Shown: piece by piece, positions 16,789 to 25,714 of the stretch | How positions within the stretch are numbered: the stretch's first letter is position 1 | Layout of the letters: the number at the start of each line of letters is the position of its first letter | Source of the DNA: Thermogemmata fonticola | GTDB lineage: Bacteria > Planctomycetota > Planctomycetia > Gemmatales > Gemmataceae | Direction: 5' to 3' | DNA: 64,000 nucleotides | Assembly (NCBI RefSeq): GCF_013694095.1 | Contig: NZ_JACEFB010000009.1 | Span: 122,831-186,830 of the forward strand | The notes under the pieces: generated by a model | Databases searched by the model: none | Seen by the model: only the letters and a program-made list of their open reading frames with translations | Told to the model about the DNA's origin: nothing | Made by a program: the position numbers and the translations under genes

Positions 16789-18207
16789 TCACTTCGGTCC
16801 AGGATTGGACTTGCCCAGGTCGTGGCCCGTCACCCGCGGCCAATAGACCCGGAAGGTGCTCCCCTCGCCGGGGCGGCTGTCCACACGAATGAATCCGCCG
16901 GCGCGTTCCACTAGGCGCCGCACAATGGCCAGACCCAGGCCGCTGCCGCCATTGCTCTTGGTCGTGAAGCCGAGTTCAAAAATCTGGGGCAATTGTTCCG
17001 CAGGAATGCCCACGCCCCGGTCGCGGACTTCCAGGCACACGTAGTATCCCGCCGGTCCCAGGCCGTCGCTGGTGTGCTCGATGCTCACGCGCATCTCGAT
17101 CGTTCCCCCCTTGGGCATCGCCTCGCGGGCATTGAGCACCAGGTTCATGACCACCCGTTCCAAATGGCCGGGGTCGACCCAAACCCAGTCCTGGGCGGCG
17201 GCGGGCCGGAACTCGATGGGATAGACCTTGCCCACCCCCGTTTGCAGCAAAGGGAGGAAATGCTGAAGCGTTTGGCTCAGGGAGATCAACCGGGGTTGGC
17301 CCGCTGGTTCCCGGCCAAACTCCAGCAGGTGGCGGATCAACTGCGCCCCGCGTTCGCCGACCTCCAGGATCTGCTCCGCGCGCTGGATCACCTCCGCCGG
17401 GACATCGCTGCGCCGGGCAATGAGCGAAGCATTCCCCAGGATCACCGTGAGCAGATTGCGGAAGTCGTGGGCCACTCCCGCCGCCAGCCGCCCCACCAGA
17501 CTGTACCGGTCCCCCTCTGGCAACGCCTCGGCATGGTTCCGCGCCACCGCCTGGCCGAGTAACCCCTCGGCGAGCTTCAAGCGAAAGCCCGCCGCATCCG
17601 CCACCGACATAGCAAAGTCCCGCGCCTCCGTGGGCCACTCCCGCGGCGGACCCACATGCTCATGACAGACCACGCCGATCACCTCGTCCCCCAGGAAAAT
17701 CGGCGCGTCCAGCATCGAGGTGATCCCCAGGGGGACCAAATACTGGTCCCGCAATTCGATGGTCCGGGGATCGCTCTGAACCAGCTCGCAGGGCAAAGCC
17801 CGGCGTTCCCGAATGGCAGAAAAATAGATCGGGAAGTCGGCCACTTGCAGACACGGACCCACACTGTGCTCCCGCTGCGAACGCTCAAATAGATTGACAC
17901 AGCGGAACTGCTGGCGATCCTCGCTTATTAGCCAGACGCTGACCCGTTCCACCTCCAACGTATCCGCTGCGATCTCGCAGATGCGCTGGAACACTTGCAG
18001 CAGGGATAACGAGGTGTCATCAGCCACGCGGCTGAGGGCCAGGCGGGCCGCTTCGGTCGCCCGTAAGGGAGGCGAGGTCTCCGCACCGCTGCTGTCGGTT
18101 CTCCCTCCCGCGGATGGCGGCGGGCCGGACGAACTGCCCCCCAAATCCCCTGACCCTGAGCTTCCCCCTTCCGGTGCAAAAGGTGATGCTTCCACTCCCC
18201 GGAACAT
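16789..18207 (-). CDS. Sensor histidine kinase with GAF domain
   Basis: The product has 472 residues. A Ser/Gly/Pro-rich segment (1-50) precedes a GAF domain (about 65-212; LLQVFQRICEIAADTL through LDAPIFLGDEVIGVVCHEH). The kinase core follows with H-box LAAGVAHDFRN (H247), N-box VVMNLVLNAREAMP, G1 VRDRGVGIP and G2 GGSGLGLAIV. No membrane helix is present, so it is a soluble kinase. The GAF domain may sense a small molecule or redox state; the ligand is unknown. No response regulator adjoins on the same strand. The HTH-receiver protein at 19084 is the nearest candidate partner but is divergent and 880 bp away. The start follows GGAGGAGAGGCT. Confidence 0.92.
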   Translation of the reverse strand: MFRGVEASPFAPEGGSSGSGDLGGSSSGPPPSAGGRTDSSGAETSPPLRATEAARLALSRVADDTSLSLLQVFQRICEIAADTLEVERVSVWLISEDRQQFRCVNLFERSQREHSVGPCLQVADFPIYFSAIRERRALPCELVQSDPRTIELRDQYLVPLGITSMLDAPIFLGDEVIGVVCHEHVGPPREWPTEARDFAMSVADAAGFRLKLAEGLLGQAVARNHAEALPEGDRYSLVGRLAAGVAHDFRNLLTVILGNASLIARRSDVPAEVIQRAEQILEVGERGAQLIRHLLEFGREPAGQPRLISLSQTLQHFLPLLQTGVGKVYPIEFRPAAAQDWVWVDPGHLERVVMNLVLNAREAMPKGGTIEMRVSIEHTSDGLGPAGYYVCLEVRDRGVGIPAEQLPQIFELGFTTKSNGGSGLGLAIVRRLVERAGGFIRVDSRPGEGSTFRVYWPRVTGHDLGKSNPGPK

Positions 18208-19083
18208 AGCCTCTCCTCCGTGCAGCGTTTGGTCTTCCCACCGCTAGAGCATCCGTGCTGCACGAAGCTGTCCTAATGGCCTGATGTGTCCGACTTCCAG
18301 ATTACCACAATTCTCGGCTGGGCAACACAACAAAAAAGCCAATGTGCCCAGAGCCAAAGGGTGAAGCTGAGGCCAGGGCCGCCGAGGGGCTGTCAGACAG
18401 GGCACGGGCAGCACGTTTCGGGACGCAGCCGCGGGATGGAGCGCTTCCGTGATGCTTCTGCGCTCGGCGGCGGCGGACTCGCAGGCGGGGAGTTGGAACC
18501 GCAAGGCGGCCCAAGCGGCCCAAGCGGCGGCGTTACAACCGGAGCAATCGGTTCAGGCTGTCCGGAGAAGGGGCGGGTGAGGGCAGAAGGGCGGGGTGAT
18601 CCCGAAGTCGCCGCAGGCAAGGGAACGATCAAGGGGAACGGATAGCGCGGACGTTTCGGGGTCGATGGTCGGCCTCGAACGGAGCGAAGGTTCCCTACCT
18701 TTCCCAAAGCCTGCCGGAGGGACCGGATTGCAGCCGCCGCTGGCTTTTACCAAACGTGTGAAAGTTCGGGGGTTGCTGTGGTCGAAACAGACTGTAGAGA
18801 TCGCGGCGCTGGGAATAAAGTCAGCAGTTGCTGCTGTTGGCCGAGGACATGCAGATTACGGCAGCGGCTGCGGCTTATCCCGCCGCTGAGGTCTCAAGAA
18901 GGGTGTGGCAGCGAGGAAACAACCCTTGATCTCCGGTGAGGCGTGGAATCGCCGGTCCGAAAGCGCTCGCACCGCGATTTGGACGCGCCTCAGGGGGCGT
19001 AGGATGGTAGGGGTGAGGAGAGGCCAGCGGTCCCGCCGCTGCCTCCGCTACATCCGCACTGGAAGCCAACGGAGTGCTTCACG
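18208..19083. other. Long non-coding gap between kinase and HTH-receiver genes
   Basis: This 876-bp space lies between divergent genes. The ORFs in it are short, without start-site support or family motifs, and look like chance. I looked for tmRNA, RNase P, 6S and SRP RNA signatures and saw none. The kinase promoter probably lies near 18290-18345, where AT content is higher. A regulatory RNA cannot be excluded. Confidence 0.45.
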
Positions 19084-19659
19084 ATGAAAAAGGTCTTCAC
19101 CACCGGTCAAGTGGCCAAGATTTGTAAAGTGGCCCCCCGCACAGTCTCCAAATGGTTCGACTCCGGGCGCCTCAAAGGATATCGCATTCCCGGCAGTCAG
19201 GATCGCCGCATTCCCCGCGAAAACCTCATCCGCTTCCTCAAAGAGCACGGCATGCCCTTGGGGGAACTGGAAGAGGAGGAATGGCACAAGATTCTCCTGA
19301 TCGGTACGGAGAGCCTCTTCAATCACCGCATCCGGGAACTGCTGCCGGAAAGCGAGGATTACCGCTTCGAGATCGCCAACAGCGGCTTTGAAGCCGGTAT
19401 TCTCGCGGGCAGCTTCCACCCGGATACGATCATCATCGATCTGGCCCTGGGGCGCAGCGAGGCCATCCAGATCGTCAGCAACCTGCGCAAGGACGATGCC
19501 TACGCCTCCACCCTCATCATCGGCCTGGCGAGCGAAGATGAGGCGGCCCCGGAGCAGCTCTTGCAGTACGGCTTCAACGACGTCTTCAAAAAGCCCTTCG
19601 ACATCGCCTTGCTGTCGGAAAAGATCAAGAGCGTCGCCGAAGCCAAGCGCGAAGATTGA
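19084..19659 (+). CDS. HTH DNA-binding protein fused to receiver-like domain
   Basis: This 191-residue protein joins a MerR/excisionase-type helix-turn-helix (about 5-52; FTTGQVAKICKVAPRTVSKWFDSGRLKGYRIP) to a CheY-like receiver domain (about 68-188). The order is reversed compared with normal response regulators. The phospho-acceptor position D119 (TIIIDLALG) and the lysine K170 (FKKPFD) are present. The N-terminal acidic pair is missing: the strand reads ILLIGTES where IVDDE would be normal. Phosphorylation may therefore be weak or absent, and the domain may act as a fold or dimer module (inference). It probably binds DNA. The cue and target genes are unknown. The start follows GGAGTGCTTCACG. 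Confidence 0.88.
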   Translation: MKKVFTTGQVAKICKVAPRTVSKWFDSGRLKGYRIPGSQDRRIPRENLIRFLKEHGMPLGELEEEEWHKILLIGTESLFNHRIRELLPESEDYRFEIANSGFEAGILAGSFHPDTIIIDLALGRSEAIQIVSNLRKDDAYASTLIIGLASEDEAAPEQLLQYGFNDVFKKPFDIALLSEKIKSVAEAKRED

Positions 19660-20091
19660 AGGGGATATTGCCCCGTCCGGGATGTTGCCCCGTCCGCTGC
19701 CGCCGCAGGCCGAGATAACCCCGCCTCACCGGCGGCGCCACCGCCTCCATTCCCGCCCCGTGCCAGCGACGGCGCCACGGCACGGCTCCCCACAACAGCC
19801 CTCAAGGCCGGGATTGTTCGGCGGCAGGTTTTCCTGGACCTCGCCGTTGTACAATAACGGCTATGCGGCTTTATAACTTCGTTGTCCGCTCGGTCGGTTG
19901 CGGGCTTGGCATGAGAGATCGGGCGGTCGCGGGCGGACTCCCGGCCATTGGAAGCAGGCCGCCCGTCCGGGAGGGGCCGCCGACCCAGTGACGCCCTGCT
20001 GCCGGGCGCGCCCTCCGTCATGCTCCGCGGCTGGGATGCACCCAGCGAGGCACCGCCGCCAGGCCGGGGAACACAGGGAGGAGGGGACGGC
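19660..20091. other. Non-coding gap upstream of FAD oxidoreductase
   Basis: This 432-bp space contains the small inverted repeat CCGTT...AACGG (19844 to about 19860) around TTGTACAAT, and a TATAAC hexamer at about 19872. A -35/-10 pair with a 19-bp spacer (TTGTAC, TATAAC) is possible but over-spaced. Short imperfect repeats around ccccgtccgggatgttgcccc lie near 19671-19700. No gene is recognised. Confidence 0.35.
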
Positions 20092-21798
20092 ATGAATCGG
20101 CGCGCTTTTCTGGCCTTGGCCGCGGTGACCCCGCTAGCCCGCTGGCTGCCCGCCTTCGGCACCCCGGCGGAAAAGGGCGCCCGCCAGTTGCGCGGAGACA
20201 TCGCCATCATCGGCGGCGGCGTGGGGGGGATTGCCTGCGCCCTGGCCGCGGCCCGGCGCGGCTTGCGCGTCCTGCTGACCGAAGAATACGACTGGATCGG
20301 CGGCCAGCTCACCGCCCAGGCGGTTCCCCCCGACGAGCATCCCTGGATCGAGGAACACGGCAGCACTCGGAGCTATCGCCTCTTCCGCACCAAGGTCCGC
20401 CAATTCTACCGCCAGCATTATCCTCTGACGGAAGCCGCCCAGAAGGAGGCTCGCCTCAATCCAGGGCAGGGGAACGTCTCCCGACTGTGCCATGAGCCGC
20501 GGGTGGCCCTGGCAGTGCTGTTGGAAATGCTGGCCCCCTATCTGGCCGCGGGCCGCATCACCCTTTTGCAGCCGTTCCGCCCTCGACGTGTGGAAATGGA
20601 CGGCGATCAGGCCAAAGCCGTCGAAGGCGTGACCCGTTGGAGCGACCGCCTGGTCCTGGAGGCGCCCTACATCATCGACGCCACGGAGACCGGCGAATTG
20701 CTCCCTCTGGCCCGGATGGAATACGTCACCGGGGCGGAATCCCGGCGGGACACCAAGGAGCCGCACGCCCCCGCCGAAGCCCAACCGCACAATCACCAGG
20801 CCTGCACGGTCTGCTTCGCCCTGGATTACCATCCGGGGCAGGACCACCGCATCGAGGAGCCGCCGCAGTACCGCTTCTGGCGGGAGTATGTGCCCCAGTT
20901 GCAGCCGCGCTGGCCGGGCCGGCTCCTCTCCTGGGACATGTCCGATCCGCGCACGCTCCAGCCGCGGGCCGTCGCCTTCCATCCCACCGAACCGGGACCG
21001 AAAGGCCGCCTCAACCTCTGGACCTACCGCCGCATCCTCTACGCCGGCCACTTCACCCCGGAAAGCGGCATCCGCGATGTCTGCCTGGTGAACTGGCCGC
21101 AAAACGACTACTGGCTCGGCAACCTCTACGATCTGCCGCCGGAACAAGCCCAACGCCACTGGCTGGCCGCCTGCCAGTTGAGCCTTTCCCTCCTCTACTG
21201 GATGCAGACGGAAGCGCCCCGCCCCGATGGCGGCCACGGCTGGAAAGGACTCCGCTTGCGCGGCGACATCACCGGTACGGAACACGGCCTGGCTATGGCC
21301 CCTTACATCCGCGAAAGCCGCCGCATCCGGGCCGTCTTCACCGTGACCGAACTCCACGTCGGCGTCGACGCCCGCGCCCAATGGCTCGGCAAAAAACCCG
21401 GCGAATTCACCGCGGAAAAGTTCCCCGATGCCGTCGGCACCGGCTCCTACCGCATCGACCTCCATCCTTCCACCGGCGGCAACAACTACATCGACATCAG
21501 CTCCCTTCCCTTCCAGATTCCCCTGGGCGCCCTTATCCCCATCCGGGTGGAAAACCTCCTCCCGGCCTGCAAAAACATCGGCACCACGCACATCACCAAC
21601 GGCTGCTACCGCCTCCATCCCGTGGAATGGTCGATTGGCGAAGCGGTGGGAGAACTGGTCGCCTTCTGCCTGGCCCGCAAGCGGGTCCCGCGCCAGGTCC
21701 GCAAAGACCCCCAATTGCTTCAGGACTTCCAGAAACAACTCGCCGATGCCGGCGTCGATCTCGACTGGCCCGAAGCCATTGCCAAAACACCCCGCTGA
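20092..21798 (+). CDS. Exported FAD-dependent oxidoreductase (FAD_oxidored/PF12831 type)
   Basis: The 568-residue protein carries an N-terminal twin-arginine-like signal (NRRAFLALAA through about residue 25). The FAD-binding Rossmann fold follows with GGGVGGIACALAAARRG, then TEEYDWIGGQLTAQ. Later conserved blocks include YIIDATETGELLPL, RRILYAGHF, GNLYDLP, PYIRESRRI and THITNGCYRLHPVEW. It belongs to the FAD-dependent proteins common in planctomycete genomes. The oxidised substrate is unknown; candidates are sugars or other small reduced compounds. The start at 20092 is supported by GGAGGAGGGGACGGC. An earlier in-frame opening from 19948 has no such support. The gene stands alone. Confidence 0.9.
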   Translation: MNRRAFLALAAVTPLARWLPAFGTPAEKGARQLRGDIAIIGGGVGGIACALAAARRGLRVLLTEEYDWIGGQLTAQAVPPDEHPWIEEHGSTRSYRLFRTKVRQFYRQHYPLTEAAQKEARLNPGQGNVSRLCHEPRVALAVLLEMLAPYLAAGRITLLQPFRPRRVEMDGDQAKAVEGVTRWSDRLVLEAPYIIDATETGELLPLARMEYVTGAESRRDTKEPHAPAEAQPHNHQACTVCFALDYHPGQDHRIEEPPQYRFWREYVPQLQPRWPGRLLSWDMSDPRTLQPRAVAFHPTEPGPKGRLNLWTYRRILYAGHFTPESGIRDVCLVNWPQNDYWLGNLYDLPPEQAQRHWLAACQLSLSLLYWMQTEAPRPDGGHGWKGLRLRGDITGTEHGLAMAPYIRESRRIRAVFTVTELHVGVDARAQWLGKKPGEFTAEKFPDAVGTGSYRIDLHPSTGGNNYIDISSLPFQIPLGALIPIRVENLLPACKNIGTTHITNGCYRLHPVEWSIGEAVGELVAFCLARKRVPRQVRKDPQLLQDFQKQLADAGVDLDWPEAIAKTPR

Positions 21799-21960
21799 CG
21801 CCTCGGGGGACTGCCGCGGACTCTCCCGTGGGCTTCCGCAGACTTCCCTCGGAATCTCACGCGGCCTTCTTCTGTGGGCTTCCGCAGACTCTTCCGTGGA
21901 CCCTTGCAGACTCCTCCGCGGCCTTCTTCCGCGGCCTTCCCCCGCGTGCTGGAAGCCTCT
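21799..21960. repeat. Degenerate tandem repeat with 46-bp period
   Basis: The phrase gtgggcttccgcagact begins at 21828 and again at 21874, a spacing of 46 bp. More diverged copies (ccgcggccttcttccgcggc) follow to about 21945. It lies in the 255-bp space after the FAD oxidoreductase gene. This is a weaker member of the repeat class seen elsewhere in the window. Confidence 0.6.
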
Positions 21961-22053
21961 CCGGAGGGGTGCGGTTGTCCCCGCGGCAGTCGGGATTGCA
22001 CGGCGAGCAGCGGGCATGATAAAACGGTTCCGGTTTCTGGGGGGAAAGCGGCC

Positions 22054-23013
22054 ATGAAATGCCTCGTGACGGGAGCGGCGGGATTCATCGGCTCCCACCT
22101 GTGCGAACGCTTGCTGGCGGAGGAGCATGAAGTCGTGGGCCTGGATTGCTTCACCGACTACTATCCCCGCGCGATCAAGGAACAGAATCTGAGCCGCCTG
22201 CGTCCGCAGCGCGGCTTCACCTTCTGGGAGCTGGACTTGTCGGTGGAGGTGCCACGGTCCGTGCTGGAGGGGGTGCAGTGGATCTTCCACCTGGCGGCAA
22301 TGCCGGGCCTGGTGCGGAGCTGGCAGGACTTTGACAGTTACAATCGCCACAATGTGACGGCCACGCAACGGCTCTTGGAAGCAGCGCGGGCGCTTCCCAC
22401 TCTCCGGCGTTTCCTCTACGCCAGCACCTCCTCGGTCTATGGCAAATATGCCTCCGGCGATGAGAGCCTGCCGACCCGCCCCAGCTCCCCCTATGGCCTG
22501 ACCAAGCTTGCGGGCGAGCATCTCTGCCGGGTGTACAGCGAAACCTACGGCCTGCCGATCGTGGTGCTGCGGTACTTCAGCGTTTACGGTCCCCGCCAAA
22601 GGCCCGATATGGGATACTACCAGTTCGTGGAAGCGCTGCTTACGGGTCGGCCAATCCGCTTGACCGGCGATGGCTTGCAAGTGCGGGGCAATACCTTCGT
22701 GACGGACTGCGTTGAGGCGACGGTGCGCGCGGCGGAGGCGCTGCCCGGCGAAACTTTCAACGTCGGCGGGGGGGAATTGGCGACCATCCGCGAAGTCATC
22801 CGCCTGCTCGAACGCTTGACAGGTCAGCGGGCCGTGATTGAGCACCTGCCGCCGCGTCCCGGCGATCAGGTGGCCACGGGAGCCGATGTCAGCAAGCTGA
22901 CCCGCCACACCGGCTGGACCCCCCGCACGCCCCTCGCCGAAGGGCTGGCCCAGCAGGTGGCCTGGCAGCGCGCCCTGCTCGAAAAGGCCCTGCCCCTCCG
23001 CAAAGCCGGATGA
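22054..23013 (+). CDS. NAD-dependent epimerase/dehydratase, UDP-glucose 4-epimerase-like
   Basis: The 319-residue protein is an extended SDR of the nucleotide-sugar epimerase type. It has the NAD-binding GAAGFIGS at the N-terminus, the catalytic YASTSSVYG and SPYGLTKLAGE (Tyr/Lys pair), and RYFSVYGPRQRPDMG and FNVGGGE in the C-terminal half. The most likely reaction is epimerisation of a UDP-hexose or UDP-hexuronic acid for surface polysaccharide synthesis; PDMG is common in hexuronate 4-epimerases. The start lies just after GGGGGAAAGCGGCC. Sugar-transfer genes are absent nearby, so the pathway is not fixed by context. The prs gene is convergent. Confidence 0.9.
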   Translation: MKCLVTGAAGFIGSHLCERLLAEEHEVVGLDCFTDYYPRAIKEQNLSRLRPQRGFTFWELDLSVEVPRSVLEGVQWIFHLAAMPGLVRSWQDFDSYNRHNVTATQRLLEAARALPTLRRFLYASTSSVYGKYASGDESLPTRPSSPYGLTKLAGEHLCRVYSETYGLPIVVLRYFSVYGPRQRPDMGYYQFVEALLTGRPIRLTGDGLQVRGNTFVTDCVEATVRAAEALPGETFNVGGGELATIREVIRLLERLTGQRAVIEHLPPRPGDQVATGADVSKLTRHTGWTPRTPLAEGLAQQVAWQRALLEKALPLRKAG

Positions 23014-23070
23014 GCCTCCCCGTCGGACCCCCCACGTGACCCGGTGAATGGGGAACAGGGCGGAACCGGC

Positions 23071-24201
23071 TCAGCTTCCTTCCGGTCGGCGTACCTGGAC
23101 CGCGATCGGTTCCTCGTCGTTGAACAGCGCGCTGATCGACTCGTTGCCGTGGATGCGGTGGATGGCGTTGGCGATCAGAGCGGCGACGGAAATGACCCGG
23201 ATGTTGGGCAGTTGTTTTTCCGGCGGCAGGGGAATGCTGTCCGTGATGAAAATCTGATCGATGGCAGCATGGCGGAGATTATCGATGGCCGGGCCGCAGA
23301 GCACCCCATGCGTCGCGCAGACATAAACCCGTTTGGCCCCGGCATCCCGCGCCACGCGCGTCGCCCCCACAATCGTGCCCGCCGTGGCGATCATGTCGTC
23401 GTACATCACCACCGTTTTCCCATCCAGCGACGCCCCGATCAAATGCTGGTGCTTGACCTCCGTGGCACTCGTCCGGCGCTTGTCCACCACCGCCAGCTTG
23501 CCCCCGACATAGCGCTGGAAGTCGAGCGCCTTTTTGATGCTCCCCTCGTCGGGACTGAGCACCACCAGGTCTTCCGGCGGGATGCCCAACTGCCGAATGC
23601 TCCGCGCTAGCTCCTTGGCGGCGTAGAGATGGTCGACCGGGATGTCGAAAAAGCCCTGAATCTGGGCCGCATGGAGGTCCAGCGCCAGCACCCGGTCCGC
23701 CCCGGCTTTGGTGATCAGATTGGCGACCAGTTTAGCGGAGATCGGCACGCGCCCTTTGTCCTTGCGGTCCTGCCGGGCGTAGCCGTAGTAGGGCAGCACC
23801 GCGGTGATCCGCGCTGGCGACGCCCGCTTGAAGGCGTCCAGCATGATGAGCAATTCCATCAAGTTCTCGTTGACCGGCGTGCAGGTCGGCTGGACCAGGA
23901 ACACGTCCCGGCCCCGCACATCCTCTTCGATCCGCACGCTCGTCTCGCCGTCGGGGAAATTCCCCAGGCTGATCCGTCCCAAGGGGCAGCCCAGGTGGCG
24001 CGCAATGCTCTCCGCCAACGAGGGATTGGCCCGACCGCTGAAAATCTTCAGCTTGTGGTTATTGCCGTTGCCGTACACCGCCGATCCTTCCGGCCGGTTG
24101 AGGGAAAGGGGCTGCACTGGCATTATGCCAATTTCTTCCGCCATTGCCAACAATTTTTCCCTCAGGAATTCTTCCAGTATCCTTTCCCCCATCTTCTCCA
24201 T
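23071..24201 (-). CDS. prs: Ribose-phosphate pyrophosphokinase (PRPP synthetase)
   Basis: The product makes PRPP from ribose 5-phosphate and ATP, feeding purine, pyrimidine, His and Trp synthesis. The conserved enzyme begins near residue 49 (NNHKLKIFSGRANPSLAE), with ATP-loop PYYGYARQDRKDKGRVPI, SPDEGSIKKA and the PRPP loop VVMYDDMIATAGT. The frame carries about 48 extra N-terminal residues that are not part of the family. Inner starts at residues 19 or 27 are possible; no ribosome-binding site decides. I used the longest ORF. The start region abuts that of dprA (divergent), so the two may share a promoter region. Confidence 0.93.
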   Translation of the reverse strand: MEKMGERILEEFLREKLLAMAEEIGIMPVQPLSLNRPEGSAVYGNGNNHKLKIFSGRANPSLAESIARHLGCPLGRISLGNFPDGETSVRIEEDVRGRDVFLVQPTCTPVNENLMELLIMLDAFKRASPARITAVLPYYGYARQDRKDKGRVPISAKLVANLITKAGADRVLALDLHAAQIQGFFDIPVDHLYAAKELARSIRQLGIPPEDLVVLSPDEGSIKKALDFQRYVGGKLAVVDKRRTSATEVKHQHLIGASLDGKTVVMYDDMIATAGTIVGATRVARDAGAKRVYVCATHGVLCGPAIDNLRHAAIDQIFITDSIPLPPEKQLPNIRVISVAALIANAIHRIHGNESISALFNDEEPIAVQVRRPEGS

Positions 24202-24260
24202 CGGCTATGGTGGTAAGCGGACGCGATTTTTTCCCTGAAGCTGGTCCTGGGAACGGAGTG

Positions 24261-25532
24261 ATGCGTCCGGCGGCGGAGGAGCTGCGCGATCATCTGGCTT
24301 TGGCGCTGGTTCCCGGTTTGGGGCCGCGCTTGACGGCGGCCTTGCTCCAGCATTTCGGTTCGGCAGCGGCGGTGCGGCGGGCGACAGCGGAACAACTGCG
24401 CCAGGTCCCCCACATCGGAGCGAAGCTGGCCCGGCAACTGGCCGCGGCCTTGCAGCAGGTCGAGGCGGCGGCGGCCCGTGAAGAAGCCCTCATGGCCCAG
24501 CACGGCGTCCAGGCGGTGATCTGGACGCAGCCGGAGTATCCCGCCCCGCTGCTTTCCATCAGCAATCCCCCACCGCTGCTCTTTCTCAAAGGGAAGTGGG
24601 ACCGCCGGGACCAGCGGGCGGTGGCCGTGGTGGGCACGCGCCAGGCGACGGCAGCCGGCCGCCGCTGGGCCGAACAACTCGCGCGCGGCCTGGCCTTGGC
24701 CGGTTACACCGTCGTCTCCGGCTTGGCCCGCGGCATCGACGGCGCTGCCCATCAGGCTGCCCTGGAAAGCGGCGGGCGCACCATCGCCGTCCTGGCGGGC
24801 GGCTTGGGACGCATCTATCCCCCGGAACATGAGGAGCTGGCCCAGCGGATCGCCTCAGGACCCGGCTGCCTGATCAGCGAAACCCCGATGCAGACCCCGC
24901 CGCAGGCCGGCATGTTCCCCGCCCGCAATCGCTTGATCAGCGGCCTGAGCCTGGCCGTGGTGCTGGTGGAAGCGGGCCAGCGCAGCGGAGCGCTCATCAC
25001 CGCTGAGCATGCCCTGGAACAGGGGCGGGAAGTCTTTGCCCTGCCGGGAAACCTGGACAGTGAAACCAGCGCCGGATGCCTGGCCTTGCTCCGCCAGGGC
25101 GCCCGCTTGATCCGGGGAGTGGACGACCTGCTCGCCGACCTGCAAGGGCTGAAGGCGGGGGAAGCCGCCCCGCCGCCGAGCCGCCCCGCCAGCTTGTTCG
25201 CTGAAGAAGCCCCGCCGTCGGACGCCTTCCTTCCCACCGCCTCCGCTGCCTCTGCCAATGGTCCGCCCCTGGAGCGTCCCTTCGCGGAACGTCCCCAGCC
25301 CGCCGCCGCTCCGCTTCCTCCCGCTGTTCCCCCTCCTCCTGCCGCTCCGCCTTCCCCGTTGGACCCCCCTCTCCAGGCTATCTGGGACCAACTCGCCCAG
25401 CGCCGCCATATCGATGAACTGGCCTATGCCCTCCAGTGTAGGGTTTCGGACTTGTTGCCCCAGCTCATGCAGTTGGAATTGCAGCACCGCATCCGCCGCT
25501 TGCCCGGCAACTTCTACGAGCGGATTCAATAA
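24261..25532 (+). CDS. dprA: DNA-processing protein DprA
   Basis: The 423-residue protein handles single-stranded DNA during natural transformation by loading RecA. An N-terminal helix-hairpin-helix-like part (about 8-65) precedes the Rossmann-like core with VVGTRQATAAGRR, SGLARGIDGAAH, AVLAGGLGRIYPPEH and FPARNRLISGLSLAV. After a Pro/Ala-rich linker, a C-terminal winged-helix domain (about 365-423; RRHIDELAYALQCRVSDLLPQLMQLE) is present. The ATG at 24261 has GGAG upstream; a TTG at 24144 would overlap prs. Other competence genes are not in the window. The linker is long and low-complexity. Confidence 0.94.
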   Translation: MRPAAEELRDHLALALVPGLGPRLTAALLQHFGSAAAVRRATAEQLRQVPHIGAKLARQLAAALQQVEAAAAREEALMAQHGVQAVIWTQPEYPAPLLSISNPPPLLFLKGKWDRRDQRAVAVVGTRQATAAGRRWAEQLARGLALAGYTVVSGLARGIDGAAHQAALESGGRTIAVLAGGLGRIYPPEHEELAQRIASGPGCLISETPMQTPPQAGMFPARNRLISGLSLAVVLVEAGQRSGALITAEHALEQGREVFALPGNLDSETSAGCLALLRQGARLIRGVDDLLADLQGLKAGEAAPPPSRPASLFAEEAPPSDAFLPTASAASANGPPLERPFAERPQPAAAPLPPAVPPPPAAPPSPLDPPLQAIWDQLAQRRHIDELAYALQCRVSDLLPQLMQLELQHRIRRLPGNFYERIQ

Positions 25533-25714
25533 GGGGAGAAGTCGGATGCCTAGGATATGGGCAGTAGTTTGGCGGGGGCGGGAGGCCGGGGAGAATTGCC
25601 TAGGAAGTATGCAGTCAGGTGGCAATTCGTGGCAGGGGTGATTATACTGACGGGGAACAAGGACGCAAAAGGCGGCTCTCTCCCGTTCATCCTCTCCCCA
25701 GGAGCGATGGGAGA

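Noticed and set aside
18208..19083. Structured RNA gene in the long gap
   Set aside because: No tmRNA, RNase P, SRP or 6S features could be recognised; nothing supports a specific RNA.
20134..22908. Large minus-strand ORF of more than 900 codons
   Set aside because: It is an out-of-frame shadow of the FAD oxidoreductase and epimerase genes. It has no start support and no family motifs, and the plus-strand frames hold clear enzymes.
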